Positions 16,358-25,755 of a stretch of DNA of 34,881 nucleotides are shown piece by piece. Numbering within the stretch: the stretch's first letter is position 1; each line of letters opens with the position of its first letter. Below the pieces are notes generated by a model. It searched no databases, had not been told where the DNA came from, and saw nothing but the letters and a program-made list of their open reading frames with translations. The stretch comes from Desulfobacterales bacterium (GTDB lineage: Bacteria; Desulfobacterota; Desulfobacteria; Desulfobacterales; Desulfobacteraceae), in the NCBI GenBank assembly GCA_023143455.1, contig JAGLHT010000020.1, forward strand, positions 1 through 34,881, given 5' to 3'. The position numbers were made by a program, and so were the translations under genes.

Positions 16358-18262
16358 ATGGAGTCAAAAAGAGTAAAACGAAAACTTGCTGCTATTGTAA
16401 GTGTGGATGTTAAGGGATACAGCCGCCTTATGACACAGAATGATGCCAGGACTGTTAGATCTTTAAAGGCCTGCAGGCAACTCATGACCCAGGAAATACT
16501 TGAATACAACGGAAGGGTTGTGGATTCTCCCGGAGATAATCTTTTAGCAGAGTTTCCATCTGTTACTGAGGCTGTTGAATGTGCTGTCCTAATGCAAAAA
16601 GCTCTTCTGGATCGAAATAAAAATCTTCCTGATAATCAAAATATGGAATTTAGGATGGGGATCAACCTTGGCGATATCATTGAGGATGGGGATCAGATTT
16701 TTGGTGATGGAATAAACCTTGCGGCTCGCCTTGAGAGCCTTGCCGAGGCTGGTGGCATATGTATTTCTGCCAATGCCTATGACCAGGTAAAAAACAAACT
16801 TGCCCTTGGTTATAAATTTATGGGGAACAAGAAAATTAAGAATATTTCAGACACTGTCCCTGTATACATGATCCTTACAGATCCAAAATTTGAAGGAAAA
16901 TTATTATATAATTGCAACCATGACAATCCAAAACTCAGACGTATCAAAAAATCATTTTTTGTAATTCTTTTATTGCTTTTACTAGTCAGCGGGTTTGTTT
17001 GGAAAACAAAGTATTCAACTAACCCAAGGCACCCCGGGAAAATTATTAAAGCCCACATAATGCAGCTACACCTTCCTGACAAACCTTCCATTGCTGTGCT
17101 TCCATTTATGAATCTAAGTGGTGATTTAGATCAGGAGTATTTTTCAGATGGTTTGGCCGAAGACCTAATTACCGATTTATCAAAGATCTCAGGACTTTTT
17201 GTTATTTCCAGAAACTCTGCATTTTCTTATAAAGGAAAAAATGTAAAGGTAGATAAAATAAGTAAGGAACTAGGTGTAAGATTTATTCTTGAAGGAAGCG
17301 TAAGAAAAATTGAAAACAGAGTCAGAATTACAGCCCAGCTCATTGATGCTACAACAGGCGGTCATATCTGGGCAGAACGTTATGATCGAGATCTTAAGGA
17401 TATTTTTTCACTTCAAGATGAAGTCAGGAAGAAAATAGTTACAGCTCTTGCCGTTCAATTGACCCCGGATGATCAAAAACGGTTAAAAAACGACACAGGT
17501 GTGGATTTTAATGCTTATGATTACTACCTACGTGGCAAGAAGCTGCTTTCTAATAAATTTGATGATCATGCTTTTAAAAATGCAAGAATACTGTTTCAAA
17601 AGGCTATAGATATTGATCCTGATTATGTCGATGCCCATTATGCACTTGGACATGCCTTGGTTATAGAATGGGTTTTTGATTCTCGCCAGGACTCCGGGCA
17701 TTTAATAAAGGCCAGGGAAATTGGAGAAAAAATACTTTCTATAAACCAGGCTGAAGGCTCTGGACATGCTCTATTGGCAAACGTATATCTTTGGACAAAA
17801 CAAAATGATAAAGCAGTCTTAGAATCCAGAATAGCAATCAGCCTTGATCCAAATAATGTTGAATGGATTGCTGCTCTAGGAGAGCAGCTAATTTGGGCTG
17901 GTCAGCCAAAAGAGGGTACCGCATATATGAATAAGGCCATACGCATGGATCCTAACTACCCATCCTGGTATTTATGGAATCTTGGTCATGCTTATTTTTT
18001 AACTAAGGAATTTGAGAAAGCCATCGACTCTTTTGAACGCTCATTGCTCAGTGATTCATCTTTTTGGCCATCCTACGTGTACCTTTCTATTTGTTATGAT
18101 AATCTTGGATTAAAAAATAAAGCTGCAGAATCAATCCAGAAAGTAAAAAAACTAAATAATAACCTTAGCTCTGAAGTCTGGGAAAAAAGGTTGCCATATA
18201 AGGACCCATATCAGGCAGCTTATGTAGTAAATAAGCTAAAAGAACTGGGAATCTATCAATAA
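16358..18262 (+). CDS. Class III adenylate cyclase with TolB-like and TPR domains
   Basis: A 634-residue protein. The cyclase domain (about 8-170) keeps metal-binding D17 (VSVDVKGYS) and D60 (GDNLLAEF), and the transition-state pair N120 and R124 (GINLAARLE), so it should be active. TM 199-215 follows, then a TolB/FlgO-like domain (about 240-350; SIAVLPFMNLSGD, SDGLAEDLITDL, ILEGSVR). Several TPRs (about 390-600) end the protein. This build, with the cyclase inside and the C-terminal part predicted outside the membrane, is common in rhizobia and deltaproteobacteria. It would make cAMP in response to an envelope signal or protein partner. Topology is predicted from a single TM only. Confidence 0.92.
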   Translation: MESKRVKRKLAAIVSVDVKGYSRLMTQNDARTVRSLKACRQLMTQEILEYNGRVVDSPGDNLLAEFPSVTEAVECAVLMQKALLDRNKNLPDNQNMEFRMGINLGDIIEDGDQIFGDGINLAARLESLAEAGGICISANAYDQVKNKLALGYKFMGNKKIKNISDTVPVYMILTDPKFEGKLLYNCNHDNPKLRRIKKSFFVILLLLLLVSGFVWKTKYSTNPRHPGKIIKAHIMQLHLPDKPSIAVLPFMNLSGDLDQEYFSDGLAEDLITDLSKISGLFVISRNSAFSYKGKNVKVDKISKELGVRFILEGSVRKIENRVRITAQLIDATTGGHIWAERYDRDLKDIFSLQDEVRKKIVTALAVQLTPDDQKRLKNDTGVDFNAYDYYLRGKKLLSNKFDDHAFKNARILFQKAIDIDPDYVDAHYALGHALVIEWVFDSRQDSGHLIKAREIGEKILSINQAEGSGHALLANVYLWTKQNDKAVLESRIAISLDPNNVEWIAALGEQLIWAGQPKEGTAYMNKAIRMDPNYPSWYLWNLGHAYFLTKEFEKAIDSFERSLLSDSSFWPSYVYLSICYDNLGLKNKAAESIQKVKKLNNNLSSEVWEKRLPYKDPYQAAYVVNKLKELGIYQ

Positions 18263-18292
18263 TTACTAATTAAATCCAAATGTCTACATACA

Positions 18293-20935
18293 TTAAGTAG
18301 AAGTGTCTACTTTTTTTGAGGAACCTAATCCCAATGCCCGAGCCTGTATTGGCATTACTTTCCTATATACTTTATCAAAAGCTAGCTTTTTGCCATTAAT
18401 TGTTAAAAGATCATCTTCAATGGAAATCCCAAACAATTTTTCGTTTTCTTCAAGATAAGGCAAAATAAGCTCCCAGTCTGCATCTGATAATTGGGCAAAA
18501 ACACCACCGTTTAAATGTTCATCCACAACTTTGCATTCCGGATCTCTTAAATAAATGGCACCACCTGAAGCAAGTGAGAATAAATTTGATCCTGGATATG
18601 CCATATCAAGGTCAACTTTATTTCCGTTATCATTAAACTCAATTCCATTGACAATGACAAAACCACCGCCATTTAATGGATCACCTGCCATAAAAGATTC
18701 TGCAAGATAATCAAGGCATGTCCCGTTAATAATCACTCTGGGTCTTCCAGTGGCATTGATCAAGGGTCGTCCTGCTGCATTGCCAAGAATATAGACATCA
18801 CCGCCTTTGGCACCATACATAAAGGTTTGCCCCACATCACCATGAACCACAAATTTTCCGCGTTTCATGATCTGACCCAATTGATCCTGGGCATTCCCAT
18901 GAACATGTATTTCCATTCCATCAATACCCGATGCCATATAGTCACCTGAACTATCGTATACATCAAATCGAACTTTGTCTGAATCAGACCCAAACCCGCA
19001 ACCAGTAAATCTCTGACCTTTGTATCCATAGCAGATATAATGATTCCATCCCAGTCGATATGCTTTATTAATCATTCTTGAGTCACAATCCTGGCCTTCG
19101 GATTCAAATTCTTTTGCATTCACAACAAGGATTTCTTCGTTATCTAAAGGAGCTCTTAAATCCCCTCTTGTTGCAAAGTCAATATAAGAGTACTGACTAT
19201 TTTTTTTGTCCTTGATTTTTGGTGATGATTTAAAAATTTCTGTAAGGCTTCCTCTAATGATCTGGAGAACAGAGCTTCGTTTTTTATTACCTGTTGGGAA
19301 AATTCTATCGTTCAGATGGGTTAGAAGATCAATTGCCATTGCTTTTTCAGAATCACTTTTTGCAATGGATTCAATTGTATTGCACACATCTTTGATATCC
19401 TCAAAATCTAAAATAGCAAACTGGGCTAGGCAATATTCTTTTAATTGGGACAAATCCTTGGCTTTAAAGAGTTTTACAATCTGATCAGTATGCTTTTTAC
19501 TCTCAGAAGAGTTTGAAAGATCAGTTTGTATATCAAAATGTATCTGACCAACCGGGGTTTGAATAATTTCACCAAACTTATTTTCAGTAATGAGTTTTTT
19601 TGATCCATCCTCTTTACCCGAATCCTTGATAGTAAAAGTAAATGAACCACCATCGGTTGAGCTTCCACCCCTTGCATTCCAATATTTATCTGCAATAGGG
19701 CAAAATCTTTTATCTTCCTTGGCTATGCTTTGCAAAGTAGCATCAATGGCTTGTTTCTCTGAACATACAAGACCAATCTGAACATCTTCTCTTTCCTGAA
19801 GAGCAAATACCTGGGGTCTGAGCATGGCAGTGTCTGTAATCCCTATCAGTTGTATTAAATCTTTATATGGATCATTTCTGGCAATGATAAAAAACCAGGG
19901 ACCATCAGGAGAACCAGTCATATGTTGGGACTGGATATACTTGTAAACTTGTTGTTTTTCCGGGGGCAGACAGTCAAAATCATATTCTGTAGTTGGTGCA
20001 AGAGCTTCTATAATATATTCCATGGGATATTCAAACACCCGATTGTACAAGTCCAGCAGTAGTACAGCAGTTTCAGTATCTGTAAGAAATTGTGGATAAA
20101 TATTATATTGATTCAAATACTCACTCACAGCATGATAATTGGCAAAATCACCATTATGGACAAGAGCTTCATGCATGCCTGAAAAGGGATGGGCTCCACC
20201 GGGATGCCAGAGTCGTCCTCTGGTGGGGTATCTCTGATGGGCAATCCAGCCATGGGCTTTAAAATCATTAAGACAATAATACTCGGTAGCCTGCTCGGCA
20301 TATCCAACTACTTTCAGGATCATCACATTTCTTGCATGGGACAGAACAAAGGCTTGTTTATCACCCAAAGAAGCATAATAGGTTTGATTAAGCCGGGTGG
20401 AATTTTGAAATACAAATTCATCTTCAGCTTTTCTTTGATCCATGTCATAAAAGTTATTATTCTGGATAAATTTCTTAAGAACAGAAGGCTTAACTCTTAC
20501 AAAATAACGCCATACATCAGGAGGTTTAACTTCAAGACCAATGGATGTGTAATCATCAATTGTGGAGATTTTTTCAGATTTATAGATATCAAAACATGGG
20601 TTTATATTCGTGGACTCAACATTACCCACAGCACCCTCATCCAAATATGCCACCTGTAGAAGATAATGGTCTTCAAGTACATCCTGGGGTACACCAAGGT
20701 CACTGGCACTTAATCCCACAGCAGCAATACCACCGCCTTTTCCATTGCCCCTGTTATGCATTTGAACAGAAGGCTCGTAAATATGCTTTCCTGCAATGGG
20801 GATGTTTGCCATAAACCCTGTTACACCACAACCACCCTCTTCGTCACATTTATTCACCGGTGTCTTAAAATGAGGGAGCCGCCCTCTTGAAGCCAGTATA
20901 TTTTTTATAATTCTATCTTTAGTTGCGTTAATCAT
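18293..20935 (-). CDS. Glutamate synthase-type glutaminase and GXGXG fusion subunit
   Basis: This 880-residue protein fuses a class II glutamine amidotransferase domain (about 36-420) directly to a C-terminal GXGXG beta-helix (about 600-850; GKFVVHGDVGQTFMYGAKGG). C36 in GGCGVTGF is the expected nucleophile after removal of a 35-residue propeptide. Supporting motifs are HQRYPTRG, LVHNGDF and TDTETA. The FMN/Fe-S synthase domain that lies between these two in classical GltB is missing here and is encoded by the next gene upstream. It would supply ammonia from glutamine to that subunit. A 100-residue Lys/Ser-rich linker (about 450-570) is unusual. It is last in its operon and convergent with the cyclase gene, 30 bases away. 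Confidence 0.9.
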   Translation of the reverse strand: MINATKDRIIKNILASRGRLPHFKTPVNKCDEEGGCGVTGFMANIPIAGKHIYEPSVQMHNRGNGKGGGIAAVGLSASDLGVPQDVLEDHYLLQVAYLDEGAVGNVESTNINPCFDIYKSEKISTIDDYTSIGLEVKPPDVWRYFVRVKPSVLKKFIQNNNFYDMDQRKAEDEFVFQNSTRLNQTYYASLGDKQAFVLSHARNVMILKVVGYAEQATEYYCLNDFKAHGWIAHQRYPTRGRLWHPGGAHPFSGMHEALVHNGDFANYHAVSEYLNQYNIYPQFLTDTETAVLLLDLYNRVFEYPMEYIIEALAPTTEYDFDCLPPEKQQVYKYIQSQHMTGSPDGPWFFIIARNDPYKDLIQLIGITDTAMLRPQVFALQEREDVQIGLVCSEKQAIDATLQSIAKEDKRFCPIADKYWNARGGSSTDGGSFTFTIKDSGKEDGSKKLITENKFGEIIQTPVGQIHFDIQTDLSNSSESKKHTDQIVKLFKAKDLSQLKEYCLAQFAILDFEDIKDVCNTIESIAKSDSEKAMAIDLLTHLNDRIFPTGNKKRSSVLQIIRGSLTEIFKSSPKIKDKKNSQYSYIDFATRGDLRAPLDNEEILVVNAKEFESEGQDCDSRMINKAYRLGWNHYICYGYKGQRFTGCGFGSDSDKVRFDVYDSSGDYMASGIDGMEIHVHGNAQDQLGQIMKRGKFVVHGDVGQTFMYGAKGGDVYILGNAAGRPLINATGRPRVIINGTCLDYLAESFMAGDPLNGGGFVIVNGIEFNDNGNKVDLDMAYPGSNLFSLASGGAIYLRDPECKVVDEHLNGGVFAQLSDADWELILPYLEENEKLFGISIEDDLLTINGKKLAFDKVYRKVMPIQARALGLGSSKKVDTST

Positions 20936-20949
20936 TATTTAAATCCTTA

Positions 20950-22500
20950 TTATAAAACCACTTTGTAACTGGGCGCAGGTTGGTATTTTTTTTGTTCTTC
21001 TTCATCAAGATAATCAAGATGCACTAATAGGTCTGAACGACCCCGGAGATCTTTAATACTTTTTAATCCATAGGTTCGAAGGATATCACACCATTGCTTT
21101 CGCCAAGCCATGTACATATTAACAAGGCGCTGCTCAACGTATTCTTCCTCAACCATCTGCCCAAGCTCAGGATCGGTGGATGCAATTCCCCGGGCACAAC
21201 CCCGACCGCTTTCACAATTTCCACACCTGACACATTCAACAGCCACAAGATCGGCTGTCCCAATAACACAACCGTCTGCACCAAGAGCAATAGCTTTTGC
21301 TACATCAAGTCCGTTTCTTATACCACCGCTGGCAATCAGGGTGATCTTATCTCTAACCCCTTCATCCACTAAAAAGTTATGAACCTTTGGAATTGCATAT
21401 TCAATGGGCATGGCAATATTTTTTTTAGCTATATCCGGAGCAGCACCAGTGCCACCATAACTGCCATCAATATGAATAATGTGCGCTCCTGCAAAATATA
21501 CTCCTATGGCAACCATGTCTACATCTGTAGGTGTGGATACCTTTATGGAACATAATACATTATGATTTATCTCTTTCATCCAGTCCACGTGCTTTTTATG
21601 ATCTTCAATGGAATATACCGAGTGAAAAGGAAAAGGTGAAAAAAGAGAGCTTCCCACAACAGTTTCTCTCATCTTGGCAACAGATTCAGTTACTTTTTCT
21701 CCCATAAGATGACCGCCAAGTCCGGGTTTTGCGCCCTGGGCATATTTAAACTCTATAATTGGGCAATGCTGGATAGTCTCTTCCCTTACTCCAAAAAGTC
21801 CTGTAGCAACCTGGGTTATTACATGTTCTTTATAGGGAAGAAATTGGGGCGGATATCCGCCCTCGCCTGTACAAGTCAAAGAATTGAGCCTCTTTGCAGC
21901 CCTTGCCCGTCCAACAATAACAGATAAAGCTGTTGATCCATAAGACATCCCGCCACCATAACAGGGAATGGAAATTGTTTTTCTGGATCGCTCATCGCCG
22001 GTCTTATTTAATTCAATACTGGTATCAATATCTTCATCACTGATTTCTATTGCCAAAGAGAGATTTGGCTCAACAAATCGCATTTTATCAAACCCCCCGC
22101 CTGAGTTACCAAGATTATATTCCAGGTTCACATGGGGTGCTTTGCCGGTTTCTGCCATGGCAAAATGTCCCAGCAACATTTCTGAAGTCCATCGATAATC
22201 CCCCATGGTGTCTAAAAGAGCATTATCTTTAAGGGTCAATGCATCTTCAGGGCATTGTTCAATGCAATAATGATCAGTTTTTTTACAGTCAAACCCAATA
22301 CATTTATGTTCAATGGGCCTGAAAGGAGATGCATGATTTTCAGGCATGATGTGAACCCCAAAGGGGCAAAGTTCTACACATTTACCGCAGGAAATGCATT
22401 TTGAATTTCTTTTAATAGTATATTTACCTATGGTATTTCGAAACCTGGATGGTGTTTCTTTAATTTCAGGCAATTGATATTTTTCTTTAGTCTTGCTCAT
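20950..22500 (-). CDS. Glutamate synthase FMN/Fe-S subunit, ferredoxin type
   Basis: The 516-residue protein starts with two 4Fe-4S sites (C35, C38, C41, C45 and C67, C72, C79, C83). The FMN barrel of glutamate synthase follows, with GEGGYPPQ, AKPGLGG, HIDGSYGGTGAAP, ASGGIRNGLDVAKAIALGAD and the 3Fe-4S type motif CVRCGNCESGRGC. All expected catalytic motifs are present. It makes glutamate from 2-oxoglutarate and ammonia. With no NADPH subunit (GltD) in the window, electrons probably come from ferredoxin or a partner. It is 14 bases from the glutaminase gene and 25 bases from its own paralogue upstream. Confidence 0.93.
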   Translation of the reverse strand: MSKTKEKYQLPEIKETPSRFRNTIGKYTIKRNSKCISCGKCVELCPFGVHIMPENHASPFRPIEHKCIGFDCKKTDHYCIEQCPEDALTLKDNALLDTMGDYRWTSEMLLGHFAMAETGKAPHVNLEYNLGNSGGGFDKMRFVEPNLSLAIEISDEDIDTSIELNKTGDERSRKTISIPCYGGGMSYGSTALSVIVGRARAAKRLNSLTCTGEGGYPPQFLPYKEHVITQVATGLFGVREETIQHCPIIEFKYAQGAKPGLGGHLMGEKVTESVAKMRETVVGSSLFSPFPFHSVYSIEDHKKHVDWMKEINHNVLCSIKVSTPTDVDMVAIGVYFAGAHIIHIDGSYGGTGAAPDIAKKNIAMPIEYAIPKVHNFLVDEGVRDKITLIASGGIRNGLDVAKAIALGADGCVIGTADLVAVECVRCGNCESGRGCARGIASTDPELGQMVEEEYVEQRLVNMYMAWRKQWCDILRTYGLKSIKDLRGRSDLLVHLDYLDEEEQKKYQPAPSYKVVL

Positions 22501-22525
22501 ATATTATCCCACAATTATTCTATAA

Positions 22526-23944
22526 TTATCCTACATCTATGGCAACTTTCCGTTCACCAAAAATCGGTGCAAAATTCTCTTTTTCAAGGTCCTCAAACCA
22601 CATGGAGCGTCCAACTTCACCTCTAAGCCGCCTTGCTTCCCTTAATCCCATGGCACCCAGCATTTCAAGCATCTGGTTTCTCCAGGCTCCCATGAGGTTT
22701 ACTATCCGATTGCTGCCATAATTTGCATCAATGGTCTCAAACTCCACAGGGCAGGCAAGGCCATCCTTACATCGATCACACAAACGACATTCCATGGCAA
22801 TTAGAAGTGACCGATCAATGGTAACTCCATCTGCACCACAAATAATGGCTTTGTTTACGTGTTCAGCCATACAGATACCGCCCGAGGCAATAATATTTAT
22901 CTGCTGCCGTGTACCAGCATCGATCAAAGCCAAATGGATATCTCTCAGCATATCCTTAATAAATCTTGGTTTTTCTGAATCAAACTCCCTGCCATGTTTG
23001 TCAGCATAAACATGGATTGTATCTACATTAGCTTTTGACAGTTCAACACCAATAGTTGCATAATCAACGTCCGAGCTGAGATTCAGACCAACACTGATAA
23101 CAAGTTTCTCATTTATAGCCTTTATGGATTCAAAAACTTTTTCAACGCCAGACTCGTATTCAATTTCCACAACATCAACATTGTTTAATAAGCTTGAATA
23201 ACTTTTAAAATTATCCTTTGTAACTAGGGGTATAATACAGGATGCAAAAGACATAATTTCGTCATTGACATCACAAGCCGGAATAAATAATTTTGTTCCA
23301 ATTGTTTGAGCAGCTTTTAGCATGGAGATAAGAACATTCTTACTTAATACTCCAAAATCAGGCTGTTGGAACAAAATTGGAAGGGGAATATCAAAAATTG
23401 GTTTTACCTCAACAGCAAGAGACCCGTCATCATTAAATGCAAGTCTTTCAGGTCGTCTTGAAAGTTCTATGGATGTATTGATATATTCCCTGCCATGGAT
23501 TCCATCTCTGGTGGGCCGAACGATTTCAGACATATCTGTCCACATGGAATCAAAGCCCTTCCCCACAAAAGGACCCCTATACCCTGCTCCTGAAACTGGA
23601 ATGCTTCCGGTATGAGCCTGATACCATGTTCGGTTAAGTACATCAGGTGTCCAATATTCATCTCCGATTTCCCGATATTCAGGGTTGATAACCCGGGAAA
23701 AAATTCCCTTTGTACATTCTTGGATACACCTGAAGCAAGAATTACAAGTATATAAATATTCAGGTTCCTCCATTTCACTCATATGAAGATAATTCTCCTT
23801 AAATATATCATATACACATTTTTTCTTTACACACTCTTTGCAGCTTCCAGCACAGTTTTCCCTATCTTCAATAATGCCATATTTGCCGACAGGATAAAAT
23901 CTTGGCGGCGCAGCCTTTGTGTGGATATTATATTTTTTAGGCAT
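22526..23944 (-). CDS. Degenerate glutamate synthase-like FMN/Fe-S paralogue
   Basis: A 472-residue relative of the gene just downstream. It has the same layout: N-terminal cysteines in two groups (31, 35, 38, 43 and 67, 70, 73, 77), a barrel, IIASGGICMAEHVNKAIICGADG, and a late Cys motif (CRLCDRCKDGLAC). The tails also match (NLMGAWRNQMLEMLGAMGL versus NMYMAWRKQWCDILRTYGL). The substrate and FMN loops are not conserved: GEGG, KPGLGG and GGTGAAP are absent, the last position reading YADKHGREFD. It is unlikely to be a working synthase and may be an electron-entry or docking subunit. AAGGA precedes the start. Confidence 0.85.
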   Translation of the reverse strand: MPKKYNIHTKAAPPRFYPVGKYGIIEDRENCAGSCKECVKKKCVYDIFKENYLHMSEMEEPEYLYTCNSCFRCIQECTKGIFSRVINPEYREIGDEYWTPDVLNRTWYQAHTGSIPVSGAGYRGPFVGKGFDSMWTDMSEIVRPTRDGIHGREYINTSIELSRRPERLAFNDDGSLAVEVKPIFDIPLPILFQQPDFGVLSKNVLISMLKAAQTIGTKLFIPACDVNDEIMSFASCIIPLVTKDNFKSYSSLLNNVDVVEIEYESGVEKVFESIKAINEKLVISVGLNLSSDVDYATIGVELSKANVDTIHVYADKHGREFDSEKPRFIKDMLRDIHLALIDAGTRQQINIIASGGICMAEHVNKAIICGADGVTIDRSLLIAMECRLCDRCKDGLACPVEFETIDANYGSNRIVNLMGAWRNQMLEMLGAMGLREARRLRGEVGRSMWFEDLEKENFAPIFGERKVAIDVG

Positions 23945-23964
23945 GTTTTACTATCCTTATACTT

Positions 23965-24873
23965 TTATTTCAGGTCCGCTTGCTCAACAATAGTTGCCAC
24001 GACCTCTTCCCATTCAATGGCCATAATATGTACACCATGAACCCCTTTGAGCCCTTTTAGTTCTTCAATGGTTTCAAGGCAGATTTTGATACCCTCATCA
24101 GCCTGATCTTTCTTATCAACACCATCCATTCGTTTGATAACATCTTCCGGGATATCCATACCGGCAACTTTATTATTCATATATCTTGCCATGCCAGCGG
24201 ATCTTAATGGGGTAACACCTCCCAGAATGTAAACTTTATCTGTCAATCCTTCGTTATTGGCTTGCCTGATCCACTCTTTGAACCTTGTGATATTGTAAAT
24301 ACACTGAGTCTGTATAAAATCAGCACCAGCATCAATTTTCTTAGCAAGTCTTATCACTCGATATTCAAAAGGGTCGGCAAAGGGATTGGCAGCAGCCCCT
24401 ATAAACATTTGAGGGGCGACGTCAAGAGTGTATCCACTCATATCTTTGCCAGTATCACGCATATCACGAACTGTCCGGATCAGGTTGACCGAATCAATAT
24501 CAAAAACATTCATGGCATCTGGCTGACTACCGAATTTCTGATGATCCCCGGACAGACACAAAATATTTCTAATCCCTAACGAATAGGCGCCCATGATATC
24601 TGATTGAATCGCAATCCTATTCCTGTCTCTGACTACCATTTGCATCACTGGTTCAAGTTCTGCCCGTACAAGATGGGCAGAGGCTGCAATACTTGACATT
24701 CTGACAATTGCTGTCTGGTTGTCAGTAACATTTACCGCATCCACAAACCCTCTTAGCAGTTTGATTTTCTTATCAACAACTCCAGTGTTTGCGCCTCTTG
24801 GAGGTCCGCATTCACCTGTTACAGCAAATTCACCATTGCTAAGTTTTTCATGGAGATGGCTGAAAGTTTTCAT
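23965..24873 (-). CDS. metF: Methylenetetrahydrofolate reductase
   Basis: The 302-residue TIM-barrel flavoprotein reduces 5,10-methylene-THF to 5-methyl-THF. Recognisable stretches are FAVTGECGPPRG, the NVTDNQTAIVRMS segment, ILCLSGDH, GAAANPFADPFE, DAGADFIQTQCIYN and YILGGVTPLRSAGMARYMN. The frame is open upstream to 24930, but AGGGAGG lies before the ATG at 24873, whose ATGA overlaps the metV stop. This coupling is the norm for MetVF complexes of acetogens and autotrophic sulfate reducers, so it probably serves the Wood-Ljungdahl pathway rather than only methionine synthesis. Electron donor is not evident. Confidence 0.93.
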   Translation of the reverse strand: MKTFSHLHEKLSNGEFAVTGECGPPRGANTGVVDKKIKLLRGFVDAVNVTDNQTAIVRMSSIAASAHLVRAELEPVMQMVVRDRNRIAIQSDIMGAYSLGIRNILCLSGDHQKFGSQPDAMNVFDIDSVNLIRTVRDMRDTGKDMSGYTLDVAPQMFIGAAANPFADPFEYRVIRLAKKIDAGADFIQTQCIYNITRFKEWIRQANNEGLTDKVYILGGVTPLRSAGMARYMNNKVAGMDIPEDVIKRMDGVDKKDQADEGIKICLETIEELKGLKGVHGVHIMAIEWEEVVATIVEQADLK

Positions 24874-25538
24874 ATGATATGATCCTCCCTGACAAGTTTT
24901 CTTGGACCGCCGGAAAGACTGGTATCCCAATTTTTAGGGGGAATATAGGTTTTTAAATTATCAAGTTGTCCCAAGGTTGTAAGCCGTTCAATAATCAGGT
25001 GCCATGCACAGTCAGTATCTGGATTGATTTCGCAAATGCCCTTTTGAGAGCCTCCACAAGGACCGTTTAAGAGTTTTTTTGCGCATCGTGTAACAGGACA
25101 TACACCTCCGAAAATTCCAAGCTCGCAATTTCCACATCCTGAACACTCTTCAGTGAAAATACCTTGGCTTTCCTGAATTCCAATAAAAGTCGTATTTACA
25201 CCTGGCAATACAATATTCTTTGCAAACCGTTTTACCATGGCCTGGACACCTGCGCCACAGGCAAGGGAAAGGGTAGCATCGTTTCGTGCCATTTTAACAG
25301 AAGCTTCCTGAATAAACTCATTTTCACATTGGCGCTCAACAGTCTGTTCTTCTATTTCAATGGTCATGGCCTTTTTTTTAAAGCTAAGCCTGAGTGCTGA
25401 TGCGAGGACCGCAACCTCATCTTCGCCACCTGCAAAACAGGTTTTAACACAGGTTCCGCAACCTAGGATTAAAACTTTTTTGTAAGGCGCTATAAGTTTA
25501 ATAATCTCATTTATGGGTTTTTGACTGGCGGTTATCAT
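24870..25538 (-). CDS. metV: MetV, Cys-rich partner of methylene-THF reductase
   Basis: This 222-residue protein has an N-terminal Cys cluster (GCGTCVKTCFAGG) and a C-terminal cluster (CSGCGNCELGIFGGVCPVTRCAKKLLNGPCGG, then GICEINPDTDC) typical of the MTHFR C-terminal/MetV family, which binds zinc and Fe-S centres. MetV forms a complex with MetF and relays electrons to it. The frame allows an ATG at 25550, but the ATG at 25538 is preceded by GGAG with a 6-base gap, so it is preferred. It overlaps metF by 4 bases. The 205-base gap upstream holds a palindromic element. Confidence 0.9.
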   Translation of the reverse strand: MITASQKPINEIIKLIAPYKKVLILGCGTCVKTCFAGGEDEVAVLASALRLSFKKKAMTIEIEEQTVERQCENEFIQEASVKMARNDATLSLACGAGVQAMVKRFAKNIVLPGVNTTFIGIQESQGIFTEECSGCGNCELGIFGGVCPVTRCAKKLLNGPCGGSQKGICEINPDTDCAWHLIIERLTTLGQLDNLKTYIPPKNWDTSLSGGPRKLVREDHII

Positions 25539-25570
25539 TTTGTACTCCATTTCTTGAACGTGGTTGAGAA

Positions 25571-25690
25571 AAGACCGGATTAAAGCAAGGCGAAAGTTTT
25601 AATTTATTTTTAGTTTCATTGATCAGGGGAGTGATGCACAATGAAACCAATAAGTTAAAAAAAATTGCCTTGCTCTAAAGCCGGGCTTTT
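25571..25690. repeat. Nested inverted-repeat element between flpD-like gene and metV
   Basis: An outer imperfect inverted repeat pairs 25571-25594 with 25664-25690, with a perfect AGCAAGGC/GCCTTGCT core and matching CCGG blocks. An inner perfect repeat pairs GTTTCATTG (25613-25621) with CAATGAAAC (25639-25647), extended by ATCA/TGAT around a GGGGAG loop. The whole could fold as a 120-base hairpin in RNA. It could be a small palindromic mobile element, an intra-operon processing or pausing site, or a terminator separating flpD from metV. I see no target duplication. Confidence 0.55.
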
Positions 25691-25755
25691 TATAATAACA
25701 TCAATGGGGATGGTATTAATTAGAATGATTTAAAGCTGGGTTCGGGCCTATTGTT

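Noticed and set aside
20189-20659. 156-codon plus-strand open frame
   Set aside because: It lies wholly antisense to the glutaminase subunit, whose motifs are intact; no family is recognisable.
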